Assembly: GCA_902521995.1 (NCBI GenBank)
Contig: CABYTO010000002.1
Coordinates: forward strand, 62,001-126,000
DNA: 64,000 nt
DNA from: an uncultured Prochlorococcus sp.
Lineage (GTDB): Bacteria > Cyanobacteriota > Cyanobacteriia > PCC-6307 > Cyanobiaceae
Reading direction: 5' to 3'
Below are positions 57,121-64,000 of this stretch, in pieces. Under the pieces are notes generated by a model. The model was given only the letters and a program-made list of their open reading frames with translations. It was not told the origin of the DNA and did no database searches. Within the stretch, counting starts at the first letter, position 1; the number at the start of each line of letters is the position of its first letter. The translations under genes were made by a program, and so were the position numbers.

Positions 57121-57192
57121 CCGTACGGTTCTTACCCAAAAAAAACATTACGAATACGGAAACTCTTCGTTTAGTTTATAATAAGTTCAAAA
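57121..57192 (+). promoter_or_regulatory. Probable ftsH promoter with palindromic sites
   Basis: A perfect TATAAT lies at 57177-57182, fitting a sigma-70 -10 box, with no clear -35 (common in this group). Upstream are a palindrome CCGTACGG (57121-57128) and an inverted repeat ACGAA...TTCGT (57150-57170), either of which may bind a regulator. The predicted start of transcription, about 57188-57190, falls just before the TTG at 57193. Confidence 0.55.
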
Positions 57193-57204
57193 TTGACAAC
57201 AATT

Positions 57205-59067
57205 ATGCCGATAAGACAAGACGATAATCAACCTAATAGAAGATTCGGAATTGTAAATATCATACTAATAGGAGTTGGTGCTTTACTTCTATTTAGTAGT
57301 CTTTTCCCTAATCAGAATATGCAAATCCCTAGGGTACCTTACTCTCTGTTTATTGATCAGGTTAATGATGGGGAAGTTAAGAGAGCATATATAACTCAGG
57401 AACAAATAAGATATGAATTAAATGGAGCAGAAGAGGGAGCACCTTCTGTGTTAGCAACTACTCCCATCTTTGATATGGATCTCCCACAAAGATTAGAAAG
57501 TAAAGGTGTAGAATTTGCTGCCGCTCCGCCTAAGAAACCCAATTTCTTCTCAACTATTTTAAGCTGGGTAGTCCCTCCCTTAATTTTTATCCTTGTTCTA
57601 CAATTCTTTGCAAGAAGAAGTATGGGGGGCGGAGGTGCTCAAGGAGCTTTAAGTTTTACTAAAAGCAAAGCAAAAGTTTATGTGCCAGATGACGAATCAA
57701 AAGTTACTTTCGCTGATGTAGCTGGTGTTGATGAAGCGAAAGACGAACTTACAGAAATAGTAGATTTTTTAAAAAGACCAGAGAGATATACCGATATTGG
57801 AGCAAGAATACCAAAAGGGGTTCTTTTGGTTGGACCTCCCGGAACAGGAAAAACTCTTTTATCTAAAGCTGTTGCAGGAGAGGCTGAAGTACCTTTCTTT
57901 ATAATTTCTGGTTCAGAATTTGTAGAACTTTTTGTTGGGGCAGGTGCAGCGAGAGTTAGAGACTTATTCGAACAAGCTAAAAAGAAAGCTCCTTGTATAA
58001 TTTTTATTGATGAACTAGACGCTATTGGTAAAAGTCGATCGGGGTCAATGGGTGTTGTTGGGGGAAACGATGAAAGAGAACAAACCCTAAATCAATTACT
58101 TACAGAAATGGATGGATTTGCCTCTGCAGACAAGCCAGTTATAGTTCTTGCCGCAACAAACCAACCAGAGGTTTTAGATGCGGCTTTATTAAGACCCGGT
58201 AGATTTGACAGACAAGTTTTAGTTGATAGGCCTGACTTATCAGGGAGAAAAACTATTTTGGAAATTTACACCAAAAAAGTAAAACTTGCCGAATCTATTG
58301 ATTTAGAATCTATAGCTCAAGCTACTAGCGGTTTTGCAGGCGCAGATTTGGCTAATATGGTAAATGAAGCTGCTTTACTAGCTGCTAGAGCTAAAAGAAA
58401 AAGTGTTGAACAGCAAGATTTAAGTGAAGCAATAGAAAGAGTTGTTGCCGGGCTAGAAAAAAAGAGCAGAGTACTTCAAGATGACGAAAAAAAAGTTGTT
58501 GCCTATCATGAAGTTGGTCACGCCATTGTTGGTCATTTAATGCCTGGTGGTTCAAAAGTAGCAAAAATTTCAATTGTACCCAGAGGTATGAGTGCATTAG
58601 GTTATACACTTCAACTTCCTACAGAAGAAAGGTTTCTAAATTCCAAAGAAGAATTGAAAGGGCAAATAGCCACTCTTCTAGGAGGTAGATCAGCTGAAGA
58701 AGTTGTTTTTGGAAAAATCACTACAGGAGCTTCAAATGATCTTCAAAGAGCCACAGATATTGCTGAGCAAATGGTTGGTACGTTTGGTATGAGTGATATA
58801 CTTGGACCTTTGGCTTATGACAAACAGGGGGGCGGTCAATTTTTAGGTAATGGAAACAACCCAAGAAGATCAGTAAGTGATGCCACTGCCCAAGCTATAG
58901 ATAAAGAAGTAAGAGACTTAGTAGATGATGCTCATGAGACAGCATTGAAAATTTTAAGGAATAATTTGCCTCTATTAGAATCCATTTCGCAAAAGATACT
59001 TAAAGAAGAGGTTATTGAAGGTGAAGATCTTAAAACTCTCCTTGCTGAAAGTAAAATGCCTGCATAG
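57205..59067 (+). CDS. ftsH: ATP-dependent zinc metalloprotease FtsH
   Basis: 620 residues from ATG 57205. Two membrane helices (about 17-35 and 115-133) precede the AAA domain: [20 protein letters not shown] (Walker A), [14 protein letters not shown] (Walker B), and the [23 protein letters not shown]. The zinc site is [11 protein letters not shown]. It degrades membrane proteins, including photodamaged D1 in cyanobacteria. The frame extends to TTG 57193, but the promoter would leave almost no leader there, so ATG 57205 is preferred. Confidence 0.97.
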   Translation: MPIRQDDNQPNRRFGIVNIILIGVGALLLFSSLFPNQNMQIPRVPYSLFIDQVNDGEVKRAYITQEQIRYELNGAEEGAPSVLATTPIFDMDLPQRLESKGVEFAAAPPKKPNFFSTILSWVVPPLIFILVLQFFARRSMGGGGAQGALSFTKSKAKVYVPDDESKVTFADVAGVDEAKDELTEIVDFLKRPERYTDIGARIPKGVLLVGPPGTGKTLLSKAVAGEAEVPFFIISGSEFVELFVGAGAARVRDLFEQAKKKAPCIIFIDELDAIGKSRSGSMGVVGGNDEREQTLNQLLTEMDGFASADKPVIVLAATNQPEVLDAALLRPGRFDRQVLVDRPDLSGRKTILEIYTKKVKLAESIDLESIAQATSGFAGADLANMVNEAALLAARAKRKSVEQQDLSEAIERVVAGLEKKSRVLQDDEKKVVAYHEVGHAIVGHLMPGGSKVAKISIVPRGMSALGYTLQLPTEERFLNSKEELKGQIATLLGGRSAEEVVFGKITTGASNDLQRATDIAEQMVGTFGMSDILGPLAYDKQGGGQFLGNGNNPRRSVSDATAQAIDKEVRDLVDDAHETALKILRNNLPLLESISQKILKEEVIEGEDLKTLLAESKMPA

Positions 59068-59095
59068 TAGAATTTAGTTCTGCCTCATAAAATTG

Positions 59096-60022
59096 ATGCT
59101 AAAACCAAATAAGCTTGTTAATTCAAATTTTTTATCATGTTTAGACGTTTCAGTTGAAGAAGTTCTTAATATATTGAACCTTGCGCAAAACTTTAAAAAT
59201 AAAACTTTAAATATTAAATTTAAAGATAAAGTTTTAGGACTTATTTTTGATAAGTCCTCCACAAGAACGAGAGTTAGCTTTCAGGTTGCAATGTCACGAC
59301 TAGGTGGGACAACAATTGATTTAAACCCAAATACTTCTCAAATTGGCAGAGGCGAGCCTATAAAAGATACAGCAAGAGTATTAAGTAGATATTGCGATGC
59401 ACTTGCGATAAGAACATTTAAGCAGTCAGATTTAGAAGAGTATGCAAATTGGTCTTCGAAGCCTGTTATCAATGCTCTCACTGATTTAGAGCATCCATGC
59501 CAAGCTTTGGCAGATTTCATGACTATTAAAGAAGAATTCATCGACTTTACTAAAGTTGTTTTAACATTTGTAGGTGATGGTAATAATGTTGCAAATTCAC
59601 TTATTTTGTGTGGAGCATTACTTGATGTAGAAGTAAGAATTGCTTGCCCAAAGGGGTATGAACCAAATCCTTTAATCCTAAAAAAGGCAAATGAAATATA
59701 TGTGAATAAAAATTTATTAAAAGTGACTAATGATCCATATTCTGCAGTATCTGGAGCAAACGTTCTTTATACAGATGTTTGGTCCTCTATGGGAGAAGAA
59801 AGTCTCCAAGATAAAAAAGATAATGATTTTTCTGGTTTCACAATTAATTCTGATTTAGTCAGTAAAGCAGATAAAGATGCAATTATCCTTCATTGCCTTC
59901 CAGCTTATAGATCTAAAGAAATAACTGATGAAGTAATTGATAGTAAAAGTTCTAGAATTTTTGAACAAGCAGAAAATAGAATGCATGTTCAACAGGCACT
60001 TTTATCATGCCTCCTTTCTTAG
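59096..60022 (+). CDS. argF: Ornithine carbamoyltransferase
   Basis: 308 residues. The carbamoyl-phosphate loop DKSSTRTRVSFQVAMSRLGG lies at about 53-71, followed by EHPCQALADFMTI, VGDGNNVANSLI and the active-site HCLPAYRSKEI. It makes citrulline. TTG 59093 and ATG 59096 are adjacent; I take the ATG. It is followed by lexA after 57 bases. argD is at 18.7 kb. Confidence 0.97.
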   Translation: MLKPNKLVNSNFLSCLDVSVEEVLNILNLAQNFKNKTLNIKFKDKVLGLIFDKSSTRTRVSFQVAMSRLGGTTIDLNPNTSQIGRGEPIKDTARVLSRYCDALAIRTFKQSDLEEYANWSSKPVINALTDLEHPCQALADFMTIKEEFIDFTKVVLTFVGDGNNVANSLILCGALLDVEVRIACPKGYEPNPLILKKANEIYVNKNLLKVTNDPYSAVSGANVLYTDVWSSMGEESLQDKKDNDFSGFTINSDLVSKADKDAIILHCLPAYRSKEITDEVIDSKSSRIFEQAENRMHVQQALLSCLLS

Positions 60023-60048
60023 AGGCCTTGCAAATTAATCTTAAAAAC

Positions 60049-60062
60049 GGTACAAATGTATT
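60049..60062 (+). promoter_or_regulatory. Putative LexA (SOS) box before lexA
   Basis: GGTACAAATGTATT fits the cyanobacterial LexA consensus RGTACNNNDGTWCB except for one base (T for C at the next-to-last position). It lies 18 bases before the lexA GTG start, as expected for an autoregulated repressor. Confidence 0.6.
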
Positions 60063-60079
60063 AGTCAATATTTTCTTAA

Positions 60080-60697
60080 GTGGAAAATTCTAAAGTAGAT
60101 AATTTAACCCAGGCTCAAAATGAGCTTTATTCATGGATTAAAAATTATATGAGAGAATTCCAACATAGCCCATCAATAAGGCAGATGATGAATGCTATGG
60201 GTTTAAAATCTCCTGCTCCAATCCAAAGTCGTTTAAAACATTTACAAGAAAAGGGGTTCATATCTTGGCAAGAAGGAAAGGCAAGAACCCTACAAATAGT
60301 TGATGAAATTCTTGAAGGTGTTCCAATATTGGGCTCAGTAGCCGCTGGGGGCTTAATTGAGACTTTTTCGGATGTTCAGGAAAATTTAGATATTTCAGAT
60401 ATTTTTAGTAAGAAAAATGTTTTTGCTCTAACAGTTAATGGAGATTCAATGATTGAAGCTTGCATCGCCGATGGTGATATGGTTTTGATGGAACCTTTAA
60501 AAGATACATACTCTCTAAAGAATGGCACTATTGTTAGTGCAATGGTTCCCGGCTTAGGAACTACTCTTAAATATTTTTATAAAAGAGGTGGGAAAATATT
60601 TTTAGAAGCTGCAAATCCAGCGTATGATCCTATCGAATTAGATTTAAATGAAGTTATTTTGCAAGGTAAGCTCTTAGCAGTATGGAGGAAAATTTAA
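60080..60697 (+). CDS. lexA: SOS repressor LexA
   Basis: 205 residues from GTG 60080. The N-terminal winged helix reads QNELYSWIKNYMREFQHSPS; the Ala-Gly cleavage site is present in VAAGGLIETF, and the self-cleavage pair in NGDSMIEACIADGDMVLM (Ser) and GTTLKYFYKRGG (Lys). Thus it can act as a true self-cleaving repressor, unlike some cyanobacterial LexA proteins lacking these residues. A putative binding box sits just upstream. Confidence 0.95.
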   Translation: MENSKVDNLTQAQNELYSWIKNYMREFQHSPSIRQMMNAMGLKSPAPIQSRLKHLQEKGFISWQEGKARTLQIVDEILEGVPILGSVAAGGLIETFSDVQENLDISDIFSKKNVFALTVNGDSMIEACIADGDMVLMEPLKDTYSLKNGTIVSAMVPGLGTTLKYFYKRGGKIFLEAANPAYDPIELDLNEVILQGKLLAVWRKI

Positions 60698-60706
60698 GAG
60701 ATTTGA

Positions 60707-61786
60707 TTATTTTCTAACAAGAAAATCAAATATAAGTTCATGCCTTTTTTTCCAAAATTTAATGTCAAAATTTTCTACTGCTCTATTTCTAGCTGCTTCA
60801 GACATTAATTTCTTATTCTCTATAACCTTCTTCATTCCACTTACTATTTTTGAAGTTTTTGGTGTTTTTATTTCGCTCCAACTTGACTCAACTTCAAGAC
60901 CAATACCTGAATTATTATCAACTAATTCAGGTATTCCCCCACTAGCAGAATAAATTATAGGGAGTCCACTAGACATCGCTTCTAAAACAGCAGTCGGACA
61001 ATTATCTTTATATGTCATAGTTATATAGGCGTCAGCTAAGTTATAAATTTTTGGAGCATCAAATTGACTAAACTTTCCAATGAATTTTACTTTATCAGCT
61101 ATTTTCATTTCATTTGATTTGAGTTCTAGAAAATCTTTATTCTCAATATTTCCTGCAATAAATAGATTAAAATTTTTATAAGATTTATGCAATTTTTTTA
61201 TTGCTTTAAATACTGAAATTATCCTGTAGCTGTTGTCTCTATTTATATTTCCAGTAATTAGAAACGTGAATATTTTATTGTTTTTAAATTCAGGAGTAAA
61301 TAAACCTGTATCAACAGAATTGTAGAGAATTTCTCCATCACCTTTTCTTTTTCCAAGAAATTTATCTGAAGTTTTTTTGCAAAATTTTGACTGCCAAAAA
61401 ACATAATCAGCAAGATGATATCCATTAGCCATTAACTCATTTTTTTTTAAATAGTTACCTTTGAACCACGCTTTATAGTACACTCCATTTTGATTTAAGA
61501 TAATCGGTATTTTTCTTTTTTTTAAAATATACAAGGATGCTTTTGAAAGATATGTATTATTTGACAAGAGATATACAAGATTAAAACCGTTAGTATATTC
61601 TGGAAATTCCCTTTTTAATTTTTTTATTTTTACGAGCGGACCACCTATGTGGCCACTTTTCGAACCTCCGTAAAATATTCTTATTTTATTAATGCTAGGC
61701 TTCCTATTAAAAAAAATTTTAAGGAAAATATAAATTTTCCATATTATCAAGAAAGAGTTTTTTATTAATAAACAATTTGTCCTCAA
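60707..61786 (-). CDS. Glycosyltransferase family 4
   Basis: 359 residues. The N-terminal part reads RIFYGGSKSGHIGGPLVKIK; the C-terminal donor-binding half has FTFLITGNINRDNSYRIIS, VKFIGKFSQFDAPKIYN, and the GT4 motif AVLEAMSSGLPIIYSASGGIPEL (Glu-x7-Glu). It probably transfers a hexose in cell-surface polysaccharide synthesis; donor and acceptor are unknown. First 15 residues look like a weakly hydrophobic leader. It follows the dehydrogenase with an eight-base gap. Confidence 0.88.
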   Translation of the reverse strand: MRTNCLLIKNSFLIIWKIYIFLKIFFNRKPSINKIRIFYGGSKSGHIGGPLVKIKKLKREFPEYTNGFNLVYLLSNNTYLSKASLYILKKRKIPIILNQNGVYYKAWFKGNYLKKNELMANGYHLADYVFWQSKFCKKTSDKFLGKRKGDGEILYNSVDTGLFTPEFKNNKIFTFLITGNINRDNSYRIISVFKAIKKLHKSYKNFNLFIAGNIENKDFLELKSNEMKIADKVKFIGKFSQFDAPKIYNLADAYITMTYKDNCPTAVLEAMSSGLPIIYSASGGIPELVDNNSGIGLEVESSWSEIKTPKTSKIVSGMKKVIENKKLMSEAARNRAVENFDIKFWKKRHELIFDFLVRK

Positions 61787-61794
61787 GTCTAACT

Positions 61795-63192
61795 TTACAA
61801 TCTAAAAGGTTTTAGTTCTCTTGGAATTATACCTTTTAAGTCGAAAATTAGGCCATTATCTTTTAATAAATTAGACCATTCTTTTTTCTGAATACTTTTA
61901 TATTGCTTATGAGCTACAGTGCATATAACAACATCATATTTAACATTTTTGGGTATTTCATTTATTAAGTTTATTTTATATTCTTTTTTAGTTTCTTTAA
62001 TATTTGCAAGCGGATCAACTACTTCGACAATAGATTGATATTTTATTAAATTTTTTATTATATCGATAACTTTAGTATTCCTAATGTCAGGGCAGTCCTC
62101 CTTAAAAGTAAAGCCAAGGATAAGTATTTTTGAGTTTTTAATGTTTATTTTTTTTCTCAACATTTCTAAAATTATTTGTTCAGCAACCCAATTAGCCATT
62201 CCGTCATTTATTCTTCTTCCTGCTAAAACTATTTCAGGAGAGTATCCTAGCAACTCAGATTTATAAGTAAGATAATATGGATCTACTCCAATACAATGGC
62301 CGCCTACCAATCCAGGCTTAAATTTAATAAAGTTCCATTTGCTTGATGCTGCATCAATGACATCTAATGTATCAATGTTCATTAAGTTAAAGATAATGGA
62401 TAACTCATTAATTAAAGCAATGTTTATATCTCGTTGAGTATTTTCTATGATTTTCGCCGCTTCTGCTACTTTTATGCTTTGAGCTGGATGAATTCCAGCT
62501 TTAATAATAGAGCCATAAAAATTTTTTATCCAATTAGCAGAATAATTATTATTTCCACTCGTTACTTTTTTTATATCTATTAGTGTATGTTCTTTGTCAC
62601 CAGGATTAATTCTTTCGGGACTGTATCCATAAACAAATGATTCTTTTTCCCTTTCAATATTTAGTGAATCATTCAATTCTTTTTTAATGATGGGTATACA
62701 TATTTCTTCGGTAGTGCCAGGATATACAGTGCTTTCAAAAATTATTACAGGTATTTTTTTGTTTTGTATTTTTACTGCATTTTGAAATCTGATTCTAAGA
62801 GCTTTGCCAATAGTAATGCAAGCATTTTTTAAAGCTGTTAAATCAGGTTTTTTAAAATCGTCTATTGGTGTCGGCACAGTTACTAAAAATACATCAGAAT
62901 TCACAATCTCTGAAATTTCATTCGTTAAATTAGAAAAATAAATATTCCTTAATACTTCTTTCGATATTTCTCCAGTCCTATCAAATCCCATTTTTAGCTC
63001 TTCAATTCTCTCTAGGTTGGTATCAAATCCAATAACTTCTCTTGATAGGAATTTTCCGGTAACATTACATTTTTTTCTTTTTGCAAATTCGACAGCTAAA
63101 GGAAGACCTACATAACCCAACCCTATTACTGTAACTGAACAGTTATGTAAATCCGGATAATTTTCTGCGACTGCTAAGTAATTAATATCCAT
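61795..63192 (-). CDS. Nucleotide-sugar dehydrogenase (UDP-GlcNAc/UDP-Glc 6-dehydrogenase type)
   Basis: 465 residues. The NAD loop is VIGLGYVGLPLAVEFAKRKK, the catalytic domain has VIIFESTVYPGTTEEICIP and GVHCIG-type active site KPGLVGGHCIGVDPYYL with the thiol cysteine, and the end reads KDNGLIFDLKGIIPREL. The family oxidises the C6 alcohol of UDP-sugars to an acid. The close neighbour epimerase suggests a Vi-antigen-like or glucuronate route. It overlaps that epimerase by 11 bases. Confidence 0.9.
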   Translation of the reverse strand: MDINYLAVAENYPDLHNCSVTVIGLGYVGLPLAVEFAKRKKCNVTGKFLSREVIGFDTNLERIEELKMGFDRTGEISKEVLRNIYFSNLTNEISEIVNSDVFLVTVPTPIDDFKKPDLTALKNACITIGKALRIRFQNAVKIQNKKIPVIIFESTVYPGTTEEICIPIIKKELNDSLNIEREKESFVYGYSPERINPGDKEHTLIDIKKVTSGNNNYSANWIKNFYGSIIKAGIHPAQSIKVAEAAKIIENTQRDINIALINELSIIFNLMNIDTLDVIDAASSKWNFIKFKPGLVGGHCIGVDPYYLTYKSELLGYSPEIVLAGRRINDGMANWVAEQIILEMLRKKINIKNSKILILGFTFKEDCPDIRNTKVIDIIKNLIKYQSIVEVVDPLANIKETKKEYKINLINEIPKNVKYDVVICTVAHKQYKSIQKKEWSNLLKDNGLIFDLKGIIPRELKPFRL

Positions 63193-64000
63193 AAAAATCT
63201 TTATACCACTTTATAAATTTTTTTACACCATATTTTATTGAGGTATTTGGTTTGAAATTTATCCAAGACTCTAATTCATTAGAATCAGATTCAGTAGCTG
63301 TAACATCTCCTAATTGCATAGGAAGAAACAATTTTTTAGCTGTTAAACCAAGTTCATTCTCAATAGCATTTATATAATCCAATAAAGGGGTTGGATTTGA
63401 ATTGCCAATATTAAAGACCTTGTAGGGCGCCCAACTTGTTGAAGGATTTGGATTTTTTTGATCAAAACTATTATCAGGAATAGCTGGTTTATTTAAAATT
63501 CTTTTTAAACTTTCAACAATATCATCAATGTAAGTAAAGTCCCTTATCATTTGACCATTGTTAAATACGTTTATTGGTTCATTATTGATGATTGATTTTG
63601 TAAAAATAAAAAGTGCCATATCTGGTCTTCCCCAAGGTCCATATACTGTAAAGAATCTTAGTCCAGTTGTAGGAATTTTATAAAGATGACTGTAGGTATG
63701 GGCCATTAATTCATTGGATTTTTTTGAGGCTGCATATAGGCTTATTGGATGATCAACACTATCTTTTTCAGAATATGGCATTGATTCGTTCCCTCCATAA
63801 ACAGAGCTGCTACTTGCATAAATAAGATGATCAATATTATTTTCTCTACATCCCTCAAGAATATTTCCAAACCCCACAATGTTCGTTTGTATATATGCAC
63901 TTGGATTCTCGATAGAGTATCTAACACCAGCTTGAGCTGCTAGATTTACAACTTTTTTGGGCTGGTATTTTTTAAAAGTATCTTTAACTACTTGTTGATC
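63182..64000 (-). CDS. NAD-dependent nucleotide-sugar 4-epimerase (5' truncated by window edge)
   Basis: About 272 residues are visible; the N-terminal Rossmann loop is beyond the edge. Seen are VVNLAAQAGVRYSIENPSAY, the Ser/Tyr/Lys active site (YASSSSVYGG and YAASKKSNELMAH), and RFFTVYGPWGRPDMALF, with RDFTYIDDIVESL later. This matches the CapI-type UDP-glucuronate epimerases. It is joined with the dehydrogenase below by an overlap. The frame is open to 64000. In-frame GTG 63877 is internal. Confidence 0.9.
   Translation of the reverse strand, partial: DQQVVKDTFKKYQPKKVVNLAAQAGVRYSIENPSAYIQTNIVGFGNILEGCRENNIDHLIYASSSSVYGGNESMPYSEKDSVDHPISLYAASKKSNELMAHTYSHLYKIPTTGLRFFTVYGPWGRPDMALFIFTKSIINNEPINVFNNGQMIRDFTYIDDIVESLKRILNKPAIPDNSFDQKNPNPSTSWAPYKVFNIGNSNPTPLLDYINAIENELGLTAKKLFLPMQLGDVTATESDSNELESWINFKPNTSIKYGVKKFIKWYKDFYGY

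Noticed and set aside
57116-57130. LexA box at CCGTACGG before ftsH
   Set aside because: The half-sites do not fit RGTACNNNDGTWCB; it is a different palindrome.
60701-60731. Imperfect hairpin between lexA and the glycosyltransferase
   Set aside because: Stem of about 11 pairs has a 3-base bulge and no T-run on either strand; it also overlaps the end of the glycosyltransferase gene.
63742-63927. Second minus-strand frame of 61 codons inside the epimerase
   Set aside because: Shadow of the nucleotide-sugar epimerase in another frame; composition is not protein-like.
1-64000. CRISPR array, prophage or insertion sequence
   Set aside because: No regularly spaced repeats, no transposase or integrase, and no phage structural genes were seen anywhere.

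Overview
The window looks like a stretch of the chromosome of a very AT-rich marine picocyanobacterium, most likely a Prochlorococcus of the high-light type. I infer this from the dense short-spaced gene order, strong A+T bias, a high-light-inducible (Hli) protein, the ClpR/ClpP pair, ZipN/Ftn2, the nickel superoxide dismutase SodN with its maturation protease, cobalamin genes (cobD, cobL) and several small protein families known mainly from cyanobacteria. No plasmid, phage, transposon or CRISPR signature is visible.

Layout. 1-2.8 kb: 5' part of glgX, a 0.6-kb gap with a GC-rich patch, the HU gene with a clear terminator, three small membrane or secreted proteins, a two-helix protein and hli. 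2.8-7.4 kb (minus): cobD, ilvC, clpP, clpR, and a PIN/TRAM membrane protein. 7.5-9.6 kb: hemW-like gene, panB, and the SRP RNA (ffs). 9.6-14.5 kb (minus): a cell-wall/division run miaB-ddl-hypothetical-ftsQ-ftsZ. 14.6-22 kb: tRNA-His, an amidohydrolase plus FAD dehydrogenase pair, folC, argD directly behind tRNA-Leu, two overlapping tiny membrane-protein genes, murA. 22-32 kb: a SpoU-type rRNA methyltransferase without a canonical start codon, lpd, trpC, a Ni-SOD module (UreH/NicO-type transporter, sodX, sodN), an FKBP isomerase, lnt, mnmA, nnrE-nnrD fusion. 31.9-42.2 kb: a group 2 sigma factor, pdhA, zipN, ffh, rpsP, phoH, a Bax-inhibitor-like membrane protein, era, trmD.

42.2-46.1 kb is an accessory segment lying between trmD and ispF: a short-chain dehydrogenase/epimerase, a metallophosphoesterase, an ATP-grasp ligase and a GNAT acetyltransferase, flanked by two gene-poor stretches of about 450 bp. 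46.2-60.7 kb returns to housekeeping: ispF, larB, thiS-thiE-ribF, surE, pheS, nadK, cobL, ribD, ftsH, argF, lexA. The last 3.3 kb (minus) enter a surface-polysaccharide locus (glycosyltransferase, nucleotide-sugar dehydrogenase, truncated nucleotide-sugar epimerase).

The points I consider most worth following are: the sodN/sodX junction, where the expected TAATG stop-start overlap reads TAATC; the rRNA methyltransferase with no ATG, GTG or TTG for its conserved N-terminus; argD starting five bases after a tRNA; a tiny overlapping gene pair at 20.2-20.4 kb; the unexplained four-gene trmD-ispF insertion; and a LexA-type box in front of lexA. All functions are assigned by reading motifs by eye, without database searches.
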